64,000 nucleotides of DNA from Comamonadaceae bacterium (GTDB taxonomy: Bacteria; Pseudomonadota; Gammaproteobacteria; Burkholderiales; Burkholderiaceae_C), in NCBI GenBank assembly GCA_027488115.1, contig JAIYCG010000048.1:1-64000 (forward strand), read 5' to 3'. Made by a program: the position numbers and the translations under genes. The notes beneath the pieces are model-generated. The model saw only the letters and a list, made by a program, of their open reading frames with translations, was not told the DNA's origin and searched no databases. Shown here piece after piece: positions 1 to 8,092 of this stretch (position 1 is its first letter; every line of letters begins with the position of its first letter).

Positions 1-155
1 CTTGGTACATTGTCTGGTGAGCGTGATCGTCTCGCGTCAGATGAACCCAACGCCAGTCTGCCCTCGCCCACCTGAACCCCGGTTCAGGATGCCGGTCCAG
101 TGGCACTTGCAGACACCTTTTTAAAACAATTTGAATCCGCCGGTAGGAGATCCAC
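1..155. other. Unassigned left edge
   Basis: This stretch precedes the first clear gene. On the plus strand one frame is open from the window edge to a stop at 73–75 and another to a stop at 122–124, so the 3' end of an upstream gene may lie here. Neither short translation resembles a family I know. The last bases (143–150) hold a GGTAGGAG ribosome-binding site for the next gene. Confidence 0.3.
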
Positions 156-929
156 ATGAAGTGGCTGCGCTATTCATACCAAGGCCAAGTTGGCTTGGGT
201 CAGTTGGTGGGTGACACCCTCCATGTACATCAAGGCAATCTGTTTGAAAATCCCCAACCCACTGGACAAATTTTGCCCTTGTCGGACGTTCAGATCTTGG
301 CGCCTTGCCAACCCACCAAAGTTTTGGCGCTTTGGAACAACTTCAAAGCGGCTGCCGAAAAAAATGGCTGGAATGCACCCTCCGAGCCGCTTTACTTTCT
401 CAAGTCGCCCAATTCATTTTCTCATCACCTGCAAGCTGTCATTCGGCCCCAACTTGATGTGGGCCGGGTGGTGTATGAAGCCGAGTTAGGCATTGTCATT
501 GGCAAGCGCGGACGCGACATTGCTGTTGAAGATGCAGCGCACTATATTTTTGGCTACACCTGTGTCAACGATGTCACTGCAGTTGAATTGTTGCGATCAG
601 ACGCCAGCTTTGAACAATGGACCCGTGCCAAAAACTTTGATGGCTTTACGCCATTGGGGCCTTGGATCGAAACAGACCTAGATTGCAGCCAAGCCGTGGT
701 CAGCGCTAAAGTGAATGGGCGCGAGCGCCAAAATTACCCCGTCAGTGACATGTTTTTTTCACCGCACGAATTGGTCGCCAAACTCTCCAGAGGCATGACC
801 CTAGAAGCTGGTGATGTGATTTCTTGCGGCACGTCACTTGGTGCCATGCCTTGGCAAAATGACGCAGTCGTCGAGGTGTCGATTGAAGGCATTGGCACCC
901 TCTCCAACACCATGAAAGAGTCAGCATGA
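156..929 (+). CDS. Fumarylacetoacetate hydrolase family protein
   Basis: This 257-residue protein belongs to the FAH superfamily, whose members hydrolyse or decarboxylate beta-diketo or oxo acids in aromatic and sugar-acid breakdown using a divalent metal. The metal-binding acidic cluster is visible as YEAELGIVIG near residues 107–116, followed by GYTCVNDVTA near 133–142 and CGTSLG near 224–229. The length fits the short single-domain members. A GGTAGGAG site lies a few bases before the ATG. Its stop overlaps the start of the next gene (ATGA), so the two are probably translated together. The exact substrate cannot be read from the sequence. The neighbouring dicarboxylate transporter and acyl-CoA ligase suggest a small carboxylic acid. 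Confidence 0.85.
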   Translation: MKWLRYSYQGQVGLGQLVGDTLHVHQGNLFENPQPTGQILPLSDVQILAPCQPTKVLALWNNFKAAAEKNGWNAPSEPLYFLKSPNSFSHHLQAVIRPQLDVGRVVYEAELGIVIGKRGRDIAVEDAAHYIFGYTCVNDVTAVELLRSDASFEQWTRAKNFDGFTPLGPWIETDLDCSQAVVSAKVNGRERQNYPVSDMFFSPHELVAKLSRGMTLEAGDVISCGTSLGAMPWQNDAVVEVSIEGIGTLSNTMKESA

Positions 930-1930
930 GTTTGAACATTGCCATTGTGGGCGCAGGCGCCATTGGAGGCTACCTGGGTGTCAAGTTGGCCTTATCAGGC
1001 AACAACGTTACCTTTATTGCACGCGGTGAAAACCTCAAAGCCATTCAAGCCAACGGCATGACCCTCAACTTGGAAGACGGCACATCGCTGCATGCCCCTC
1101 AAGTTAAAGCGTGCACCATCGACCAAGCTACACCCCACGACTATGTGTTCTTAACCATGAAGTCGCACCAAGTCAGCCCTGTGGCTGTCGATATTGGAAA
1201 ACTGTGTCATGACAAAACGGCTGTTGTAACGATGCAAAATGGCGTTCCTTGGTGGTACTTTTACAACCTGGTGGGCGAGTACCAAGACCGCCCATTGAGT
1301 TCCATCGACCCTGGTGGCGCACAGTGGCAGCACATTGGCCCTGAGCGTGTCATTGGCGCAGTGGTTTACCCCGCTGCTGAGTTGATTGCGCCTGGCGTTG
1401 TCAAACTCATTGAGGGCAACCGCTTTACCTTGGGCGAGCCCAGTGGCGAAAAATCAGAGCGTGTGACCGCTCTGGCACAGGCCATGATTGCGGCCGGATT
1501 CAAAACCCCTGTGTCGACTGACATTCGCAGCGAGTTGTGGGTCAAGCTGTGGGGCAACCTCACATTCAACCCCGTGTCTGCCTTAACGCATGCCACCCTG
1601 GAAGATATTTGCAATTTTGACCTCACCCGCAATTTAGCGGCACGCATGATGGCAGAAGCACAAACTGTGGGTGAGAAACTGGGCGTTCAATTCAAAATCA
1701 GCATCGACAAACGGATTGCAGGCGCTCAAGCTGTGGGCGCCCACAAAACCTCCATGCTGCAAGACATTGAACACGGCAAAGCTTTGGAACTAGAAGCCCT
1801 CTTAGGCAGCGTGATAGAGCTGGGCAGAATTTGCAACATGCCTACCCCCACACTCGACTCGGTTTACGCCATGACGCGCTTGCTCGAGCTAAGTGTGTTG
1901 AGAAAAGGCAAGGGACTTAGCCTCGACTGA
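926..1930 (+). CDS. Ketopantoate reductase family (PanE/ApbA-like) dehydrogenase
   Basis: This 334-residue protein has the Rossmann motif GAGAIGGYLG at residues 9–18 and the C-terminal helical domain of 2-dehydropantoate 2-reductases, including KLWGNLTFNP near 209–218. Family members reduce a 2-oxo acid with NADPH. Besides PanE of pantothenate synthesis, many paralogues sit in catabolic clusters and act on other 2-oxo or 2-hydroxy acids. The start overlaps the stop of the FAH-family gene by four bases. The 3' end runs about 14 bp into the convergent tctA gene. Given this context it is more likely a catabolic paralogue than panE, but the sequence alone does not decide that. Confidence 0.8.
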   Translation: MSLNIAIVGAGAIGGYLGVKLALSGNNVTFIARGENLKAIQANGMTLNLEDGTSLHAPQVKACTIDQATPHDYVFLTMKSHQVSPVAVDIGKLCHDKTAVVTMQNGVPWWYFYNLVGEYQDRPLSSIDPGGAQWQHIGPERVIGAVVYPAAELIAPGVVKLIEGNRFTLGEPSGEKSERVTALAQAMIAAGFKTPVSTDIRSELWVKLWGNLTFNPVSALTHATLEDICNFDLTRNLAARMMAEAQTVGEKLGVQFKISIDKRIAGAQAVGAHKTSMLQDIEHGKALELEALLGSVIELGRICNMPTPTLDSVYAMTRLLELSVLRKGKGLSLD

Positions 1931-3407
1931 GTTTTTTCAAGAGGCCCAAAGCTGGCCAGAACAGCATGATCAGCGCCAAGCCGGTGATTGAGCCGGCCAA
2001 AGGCGTGACCACAAAAATTTCCAGGCTGCCTTTGGAAATGAGCATGGACTGCCTGAAACTGCTTTCTGCCATGTCGCCCAGCACCAAGGCCAAGACCAGA
2101 GGGGCCATGGGGTACTTGAGCTTTTTGAAGGCATAGCCCATCAAGCCAAAGACCAGCATCAAAGCGACATCCAGTAAGCTGCTGTGAACCGTGTAGGCCC
2201 CCACAGCGCAAATCACCACAATGACGGGCGCAATGATCGAGAACGGTATTCTCAAGATGGCTGCCCACCAAGGCACTGTGGTCAAGACCACAATCAAACC
2301 CACAATATTGCCCAAGTACATAGAGGCAATCAAACCCCACACAAAATCCTTTTGCTCTGTGAACAACAAGGGGCCAGGTTGAAGTCCCCAAATTAAAAGC
2401 CCACCTAGCAAAACAGCCGCTGTCGGTGAGCCAGGAATTCCCAGCGTGAGCATGGGCAACAAGGCGCTGGTGCCAGCAGCATGGGCCGCTGTTTCTGGCG
2501 CAATCACCCCCTCGATTGCACCTTTTCCAAAGTTTTCTGGATGTTTGGAGATGCGCTTGGCCGTGCCATAACTCATGAACGAAGCAGGCGTAGCGCCCCC
2601 TGGCGTAATGCCCATCCAGCAACCAATTAAGCAAGCGCGCAAGGAAGTAGCCCAATATTTTGGCAACTCTTTCCAAGTGTCGAGCACGTCTCTTAGGCTT
2701 ATGCGGCCCTTCTGTCCTTTAAAGGCAAGGCCTTCCTCCATGGTGAGCAAAATTTCGCCAATGCCAAAGAGACCAATCACGGCGATCAAAAAGTCAAAAC
2801 CCTTGAGCAAACTTTCTTGACCATAGGTCATGCGCAACGTGCCGGTGACACTGTCCAGGCCCACTGCAGCCAGCGCAAAACCTAACATCATGGCCAACAA
2901 GGTTTTGACGGGAGGCTCTTTGCTCATGCCAATGAAACTTGCAAATGTCAGCAACTGAACTGCAAAAAATTCAGGCGGTCCAAAGTTAAGCGCGAATTTA
3001 GCCACTACAGGCGCTAAAAATGTCACCATCAGAACAGCGACCAAAGCGCCTACAAATGACGACGTGAAGGCCGCAGTTAAGGCCTGAGCGGCCTTGCCCT
3101 TTTGCGCCATGGGGTAGCCATCAAAGGTGGTGGCTACAGACCAAGGTTCTCCAGGAATATTGAACAGAATGGACGTAATGGCGCCACCAAACAAGGCGCC
3201 CCAATAGATGCAAGACAGCATGATGATGGCAGAAGTCGGTGACATGCCAAAGGTCAGCGGCAGCAAAATGGCCACGCCATTGGCGCCGCCCAAACCCGGC
3301 AACACACCAATCAACACACCCAAAAAAATACCAATCAGCATGAAGCCAATGTTGGGCAATGTCAGCGCTACTGCAAAGCCGTGAAACAGGTTATTGAGTT
3401 CATCCAT
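1917..3407 (-). CDS. tctA: TctA-family large permease subunit of tripartite tricarboxylate transporter
   Basis: This 496-residue, highly hydrophobic protein is the large membrane subunit of a TTT transporter, which imports carboxylates using an ion gradient and a periplasmic binding protein. The family signature LPGLGGANG lies near residues 37–45, with a second glycine/proline-rich stretch (GITPGGATPAS) near 266–276 and LGIPGSPTAAVLLGG near 321–335, plus about 11–12 membrane segments. I chose the ATG at 3407, two bases after the tctB stop, because an upstream ATG at 3425 would lie inside tctB. The order tctC-tctB-tctA is complete and on one strand. The substrate is unknown; the adjacent acyl-CoA ligase suggests a dicarboxylate. 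Confidence 0.92.
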   Translation of the reverse strand: MDELNNLFHGFAVALTLPNIGFMLIGIFLGVLIGVLPGLGGANGVAILLPLTFGMSPTSAIIMLSCIYWGALFGGAITSILFNIPGEPWSVATTFDGYPMAQKGKAAQALTAAFTSSFVGALVAVLMVTFLAPVVAKFALNFGPPEFFAVQLLTFASFIGMSKEPPVKTLLAMMLGFALAAVGLDSVTGTLRMTYGQESLLKGFDFLIAVIGLFGIGEILLTMEEGLAFKGQKGRISLRDVLDTWKELPKYWATSLRACLIGCWMGITPGGATPASFMSYGTAKRISKHPENFGKGAIEGVIAPETAAHAAGTSALLPMLTLGIPGSPTAAVLLGGLLIWGLQPGPLLFTEQKDFVWGLIASMYLGNIVGLIVVLTTVPWWAAILRIPFSIIAPVIVVICAVGAYTVHSSLLDVALMLVFGLMGYAFKKLKYPMAPLVLALVLGDMAESSFRQSMLISKGSLEIFVVTPLAGSITGLALIMLFWPALGLLKKLSRG

Positions 3408-3409
3408 GA

Positions 3410-3907
3410 TCAATAGCCCATCCAAGTTTCAATGAAGCCTTTGGGCAAGGGCAACTTGAACCATAGTTCAAACAAGGCAAACAAGGCCGCGCTGATCCCA
3501 AAGCCGACAGTGATTGACTTGACATAGCTGTACTTTCCTTGCCAGACCATAAAAGCTGCAACAAAAATAAGTGAAGACACATAAATGCCCAGGACAAAAA
3601 TGGCCGCTGTGAAAACCGTTGTGGGAATGAGCATGAGCAGCATCAAATTGAACTCATGCTTTTCAGCAAAGACTTCTTGGCCGTTGTCTTTTTTCCAAGT
3701 CAGCAAGGTTTGCAAAATAACCCAAGCCGAGCCGCCCAACAAAAGGCAACCAATATAAAAAGGAAAGTAGCCAGGCTCTGGACCATCACTGCCCCATGAC
3801 TTGCCTACGCGAATACTGTCTGTGATGACCAACAAGCTCACACCCATAAAGCATCCAGCCACCAACAACTCCATCCACCGCATTTGCAGGTGTGAACTTG
3901 ATTTCAT
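3410..3907 (-). CDS. tctB: TctB-family small permease subunit of tripartite tricarboxylate transporter
   Basis: This 165-residue protein has four predicted membrane helices, at about residues 12–28, 47–65, 88–108 and 117–150. That is the usual layout of TctB, the small, poorly conserved membrane partner of TctA. The stretch GPEPGYFPFYIG near 41–52 is typical of the family. A ribosome-binding sequence (AAAGGATC) precedes the ATG. It lies between the binding protein and TctA genes with only short gaps, consistent with one transcript reading leftward. Confidence 0.88.
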   Translation of the reverse strand: MKSSSHLQMRWMELLVAGCFMGVSLLVITDSIRVGKSWGSDGPEPGYFPFYIGCLLLGGSAWVILQTLLTWKKDNGQEVFAEKHEFNLMLLMLIPTTVFTAAIFVLGIYVSSLIFVAAFMVWQGKYSYVKSITVGFGISAALFALFELWFKLPLPKGFIETWMGY

Positions 3908-3927
3908 GATGAGATCCTTTGGAAGTT

Positions 3928-4938
3928 TTACTTGGCCAAGAAGCCGGCTTCACGCATGAGGCGGAAATGCTCCACTTCTGCTTTGAGCAACCATTCTTGA
4001 AATTCTTGACCCTTCATGAAGGTGTCCTTGAATGCACCTGTTTCCATGAACTCTTTCCACTCGGGAAGTTGGCGTACTTTTTGAAACACATCGTTGTAAT
4101 AGGCAACTTGCGCTGGCGTAGATTTAGGTGCCATGAAAATGCCTCGCAGCATCAAGTACTCCACATCAAGCCCTTGCGATTTGCAAGTGGGAATGTCCTT
4201 CCACGACTGTGTGGGGGTAATTTTTTTGGGGTACGGCATGACTTGCGCATCAAACACACACAGCGCTCTCAAAGTGCCGCCTTTCCAATGGGCCACCGCT
4301 TCAATGGGGTTGTTCACGGTAGTGTCTACGTGTTTACCCACCAGTTGAACCGCCACATCGCCTCCGCCTTTGAAGGGGATGTAAATCATTTTTTTGTCGA
4401 TGGCTTTTTCAATGGCAACCGTAATGATCTGGTCTTCTTGTTTGGAACCTGTTCCACCCATTTTGAATTTACCAGCCTCACCTTGTTTCATGGCCTTGCT
4501 GAAGTCAGCCACCGATTTATAAGGTGACTCGGCATTGACCCAAAGCACAAACTCGTCCAGAGCCAACATGGACACGGGCGTTAGGTCTTTCCAATTGAAG
4601 GGCACACCCGTTGCCAAGGGTGTTGTGAATAAATTTGACAGCGTGATGATGATTTTGTGACCGTCAGGGCGAGCGCCCTTGGCGTCCAAAAAACCTTCAG
4701 CGCCAGCACCGCCCGCTTTGTTCACCACCACCAAGGGTTGAGCCATGAGTTTGTGCTTGGTAATGACACCCTGTAGAAAACGCGCCATTTGATCGGCCCC
4801 CCCACCTGTGCCTGCTGGCACGATGAACTCTACGCTTTTGGTGGGCTCCCAATTTGCCTCTGCAAAAGAGCTTAAACAACAAAGGCTGCCAACTACCAAG
4901 GCAGCTGACTTAAGGGCTATCGATAGGCGATTTTTCAC
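3928..4938 (-). CDS. tctC: TctC/Bug-family periplasmic substrate-binding protein
   Basis: This is the extracytoplasmic receptor of the TTT system, a two-lobed protein that binds a carboxylate and delivers it to TctAB. I take a GTG start at 4938, because an AAGGAG sequence lies six bases upstream and it gives a clean signal peptide (KNRLSIALKSAALVV…SFAEA). An in-frame ATG at 5070 would add 44 residues of unlike sequence before the signal peptide. The mature part begins with FIVPAGTGGGADQMAR, the Bug hallmark around the ligand-binding loop, and the protein is 336 residues long. It is first in the tctCBA unit. An inverted repeat lies about 45–60 bp upstream, between it and the divergent ligase gene. 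Confidence 0.9.
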   Translation of the reverse strand: MKNRLSIALKSAALVVGSLCCLSSFAEANWEPTKSVEFIVPAGTGGGADQMARFLQGVITKHKLMAQPLVVVNKAGGAGAEGFLDAKGARPDGHKIIITLSNLFTTPLATGVPFNWKDLTPVSMLALDEFVLWVNAESPYKSVADFSKAMKQGEAGKFKMGGTGSKQEDQIITVAIEKAIDKKMIYIPFKGGGDVAVQLVGKHVDTTVNNPIEAVAHWKGGTLRALCVFDAQVMPYPKKITPTQSWKDIPTCKSQGLDVEYLMLRGIFMAPKSTPAQVAYYNDVFQKVRQLPEWKEFMETGAFKDTFMKGQEFQEWLLKAEVEHFRLMREAGFLAK

Positions 4939-4981
4939 ATTGAACTCCTTGGTATTTAAATAAACTGGAAAGTATCGTAAT

Positions 4982-4998
4982 AGAATAAACTGTATTCT
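4982..4998. promoter_or_regulatory. Inverted repeat in tctC/ligase divergent promoter region
   Basis: AGAATA and TATTCT form perfect 6-bp arms around five bases, in the roughly 100-bp gap between divergent tctC and the acyl-CoA ligase gene. The AT-rich position and symmetry suit a dimeric repressor or activator controlling both directions. No regulator gene lies beside it in the window. Confidence 0.4.
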
Positions 4999-5042
4999 GT
5001 CGAGACCTAAATCCTCTAAATTCAACTTTTTTTCACTAACTG

Positions 5043-6560
5043 ATGAAAACCCTAATAGAACTTCTGGCAACTGGAAACCCTCAATCAGCTTGTTTATCTG
5101 CCGCCAACAGCGCGCCTCTTTCTTACTCAGCTTTGCGTCAACTGAGCCAATACGTCCAAACTCAGTTCAACCAAGTGGGCATAGGCCGCAACGATCGAGT
5201 GGCCTTGGTATTGCCCAACAGCGCTGAAATGGCCGCCAGCTTTGTCACGGTGGCCTGCTGCTGTACATCGGCACCTTTAAACCCCAGCTACCGTGCAGAC
5301 GAATTTGAGTTTTATTTGAACGACTTGAACGCCAAGGCTCTGGTGGTTGAGAAGGGCTCCACCAGCCCAGCAGTTGCTGTCGCGGCCAAAATGGGCATTG
5401 CACTCATTGAACTTGAACCCACGCCCACACTGGGTGCTGGCTCCTTCACTTTGAACATGAATGGGCTTGCACCCAAAGCTGCCCAGCATCCAGGCGATGC
5501 TCAGCCAGACGATGTGGCTTTGGTTCTTCACACCTCTGGCACCACCTCACGGCCCAAGATTGTGCCGCTCACACATCGCAACGTCAGTGCTTCCGCACAA
5601 AACATTGCGACCAGCACGCGGTTTGTCAGTACTGATCGCGGCTTGAACGTCATGCCTCTGTTTCACATTCATGGTCTCATTGCGGGCATCTTGGCGCCTT
5701 TGTCTCAGGGTGGTGAAGTCTATTGCACCAGCGGCTTCAATGCCTTGAAGTTCTTCAGCCAAATGGACGAAGTCAAGCCCACTTGGTACACAGCCGTACC
5801 CACCATGCACCAGGCTATTTTGTCCCGCGCGAACAACAACAAAGAGGTCATTGCCAGAGTACCACTTCGCTTTATTCGCTCCTCTTCGTCTTCCCTACCC
5901 CCACAAGTTTTGGCAGAGCTGGAAGCCACCTTCAAAGCACCGGTCATTGAAGCCTATGGCATGACCGAAGCCGCACACCAAATGGCTTGCAACCCCCTTC
6001 CGCCTGGCCAAAGAAAGCCTGGCACAGTGGGCTTGGCTGCGGGCCCAGAAATAGCCATCATGAATGCTGAAGGTGATTTATTGCCCACCGGCAGCACCGG
6101 TGAAATTGTGATCCGTGGCAACAACGTCACGCCAGGCTATGAGAACAATGAAAAGGCCAACTCTGAAGCATTTACGAATGGGTGGTTCAGAACGGGCGAC
6201 CAAGGTGTGATGGATGCCGAAGGCTATGTCAGCATCACTGGCAGGCTCAAAGAAATCATCAACCGCGGTGGCGAAAAAATCAGCCCTCGCGAAGTCGATG
6301 AGGTTTTGATGGACCACCCTGCTGTAGCCCAAGTTGTTTGCTTTGGCATTCCGCACGACAAACTGGGTGAGGAAGTCGGTGCGGCGGTGGTGCTTCGTGA
6401 AGGCATGACAGCCACCGAAAAAGAACTTCGCGAATACACAGCCACCCGTTTGGCTGATTTCAAAGTACCTCGCAAAGTATTGCTCATGGACGAAATTCCA
6501 AAAGGTGCCACCGGTAAATTGCAGCGCATTGGCATGGCTCAAAAGCTCGGACTGGCTTAA
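5043..6560 (+). CDS. Acyl-CoA synthetase resembling oxalyl-CoA synthetase (Pcs60/AAE3 type)
   Basis: This 505-residue ANL-superfamily ligase activates a carboxylate with ATP and joins it to CoA. The P-loop is LHTSGTTSRPK near 162–172; the adenylate motif is YGMTEAAHQMACNPLPPG near 305–322; FRTGDQG lies near 383–389; and GRLKEIINRGGEKISPREV near 400–418 holds the hinge and core. A PKGATGK near the C-terminus supplies the catalytic lysine. The MTEAxHxMxxNPLPP block is close to the Pcs60/AAE3 oxalate-CoA ligases as I remember them, so oxalate or a related small dicarboxylate is my best guess. The gene is divergent from tctCBA and followed after five bases by a TauE/SafE permease. A general medium-chain acyl-CoA ligase is the alternative. 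Confidence 0.82.
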   Translation: MKTLIELLATGNPQSACLSAANSAPLSYSALRQLSQYVQTQFNQVGIGRNDRVALVLPNSAEMAASFVTVACCCTSAPLNPSYRADEFEFYLNDLNAKALVVEKGSTSPAVAVAAKMGIALIELEPTPTLGAGSFTLNMNGLAPKAAQHPGDAQPDDVALVLHTSGTTSRPKIVPLTHRNVSASAQNIATSTRFVSTDRGLNVMPLFHIHGLIAGILAPLSQGGEVYCTSGFNALKFFSQMDEVKPTWYTAVPTMHQAILSRANNNKEVIARVPLRFIRSSSSSLPPQVLAELEATFKAPVIEAYGMTEAAHQMACNPLPPGQRKPGTVGLAAGPEIAIMNAEGDLLPTGSTGEIVIRGNNVTPGYENNEKANSEAFTNGWFRTGDQGVMDAEGYVSITGRLKEIINRGGEKISPREVDEVLMDHPAVAQVVCFGIPHDKLGEEVGAAVVLREGMTATEKELREYTATRLADFKVPRKVLLMDEIPKGATGKLQRIGMAQKLGLA

Positions 6561-6565
6561 GCCTC

Positions 6566-7378
6566 ATGGAAATTCAAACCTTTTTAGAGCTGGGCATCAC
6601 CGGCGCAGTGGTTGGCTTCATGGCGGGCTTGTTGGGCTTGGGTGGTGGCTTGATCATGGTTCCCGTATTGAGCTTCATCCTCGGCAACATGGGTGTCGCT
6701 GAAGACCTGTCCATCAAAATGGCCATCGTCACTTCGATGTCAACCATTTTGTTCACCTCCATCTCCAGTGTGCGAACACACCATAAGTTGGGTGCAGTGC
6801 GTTGGGACTTGGTCAAAGGATTGGCGCCGGGCATTGTCCTAGGCAGTTCCATGGCGAGCTTGTGGATTTTTGTTGCTGTCAAAGGCGCCACATTGGCCAT
6901 TTTGTTTGGCGTGTTTGTGTCCTACTCTTCTTTTCAAATGTTCATGGACAAAAAGCCAAAGCCCTCTCGGCAAATGCCTGGCTTTGTCGGGCAGTTGGGC
7001 ATGGGTGGTCTGATTGGCATGCTGTCTGGCTTGGTTGGTGCGGGCGGCGCATTTGTCAGCGTGCCTTTAATGACTTGGTGCAACGTGGCCATTCACAACG
7101 CCATTGGCACCAGTGCCGCATTGGGTTTTCCCATTGCGTTGGCCAACGTCACTGGCTTTGTCATCAGTGGCCTGCAATTAGACAATCTCCCTCCTGGCGC
7201 ACTGGGCTATATCTGGTTGCCGGGGATGTTGGTCATTGCCTGCTTTAGCGTTGTCACAGCGCCTTTTGGTGCACGTGCTGCACACCGTCTGCCGGTTAAA
7301 AAACTGAAAAGGGTGTTTGCATTCTTCTTGGTATTTCTGGCCATGTACATGTTCAACAAGGGCATCAACGCGGCTTGA
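6566..7378 (+). CDS. TauE/SafE family membrane permease
   Basis: This 270-residue protein has about eight membrane helices in two related halves. Each half begins with a glycine-rich repeat: GAVVGFMAGLLGLGGGLIMVP near residues 13–32 and GLIGMLSGLVGAGGAFVSVP near 145–164. This is the DUF81/TauE pattern of permeases that export or exchange sulfite, sulfoacetate or other organic anions. It starts five bases after the ligase stop, so they are almost certainly co-transcribed. A role in moving a small acid linked to the ligase is an inference. Confidence 0.85.
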   Translation: MEIQTFLELGITGAVVGFMAGLLGLGGGLIMVPVLSFILGNMGVAEDLSIKMAIVTSMSTILFTSISSVRTHHKLGAVRWDLVKGLAPGIVLGSSMASLWIFVAVKGATLAILFGVFVSYSSFQMFMDKKPKPSRQMPGFVGQLGMGGLIGMLSGLVGAGGAFVSVPLMTWCNVAIHNAIGTSAALGFPIALANVTGFVISGLQLDNLPPGALGYIWLPGMLVIACFSVVTAPFGARAAHRLPVKKLKRVFAFFLVFLAMYMFNKGINAA

Positions 7379-7417
7379 ACAATCGGTCTGAATGATTGGA
7401 CAGGTGCTTGTCTTCTT

Positions 7418-8092
7418 TTAAACAATGCACCATGGGGCTTGTTGATGAAACAAGCCCATCCACAAGGCCCAGCCTGAAGTGGCCACCAAGGCCGCACCAG
7501 CCAAGCGAACTCCCCAAGCGCCATCACCAAGCGCATTCATTTGCAACAACAACCAAGGTGCCAAGCCCAAAGTGACGCCACTTCCTAGAGCAAAGCAGGC
7601 CATGGTGATTGCGCCTTCCAAAGCATTGCCCGTCAGCGCGGCCACCATCAGGGCTGAGTAAAGCAAACCGCACGGCATGAGAGCCCATAGCACGCCTACC
7701 GCCCAAGGTGCCACCTTGCCTAAATGGGTATTTCGACCTCGAATTTTGGACCACAGTTGTTGAGCGCTTTTGTCAAGCCAAACAGGTTGCTTGGCTTGCC
7801 ACACCAAGAGCAAACCCAACACCATAGCCGCCACATGCAACATGCTCCAAACTGGCCGCAGCACTGCCGACTGCACCGTGAGCCAACCCAAAGCTTGAAC
7901 ACTGAAAGCCGCCAAACCACCCATGAGGCTGTAACCTGCCCAGCGGCCTAGCTGAAATGAAACGAGCACCCTCGTTGGATGTTGGCCAGCAACACGGCCC
8001 ATACCAGCACAGGCAGCACCACACATGGCCACGCAATGTGGTCCACCGGCCAATCCCATGATCAAAGCGGTGACCGCCAAAGAAGTCTGCAT
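7418..8092 (-). CDS. DsbD_2/UreH-like membrane protein (sulfite exporter TauE/SafE family)
   Basis: This 224-residue protein has about six membrane segments. GPHCVAMCGAAC near residues 17–28 and MPCGLLYSALM near 139–149 are the paired cysteine-containing motifs of the DsbD_2 (PF13386) family. Relatives lie beside cbb3 oxidase genes in many proteobacteria and are suspected of metal or redox handling during oxidase or cytochrome c assembly. The start codon overlaps the hemN stop by one base (TAATG), so it is coupled to hemN and probably falls under the same FNR control. The biochemical function is not established. Confidence 0.8.
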   Translation of the reverse strand: MQTSLAVTALIMGLAGGPHCVAMCGAACAGMGRVAGQHPTRVLVSFQLGRWAGYSLMGGLAAFSVQALGWLTVQSAVLRPVWSMLHVAAMVLGLLLVWQAKQPVWLDKSAQQLWSKIRGRNTHLGKVAPWAVGVLWALMPCGLLYSALMVAALTGNALEGAITMACFALGSGVTLGLAPWLLLQMNALGDGAWGVRLAGAALVATSGWALWMGLFHQQAPWCIV

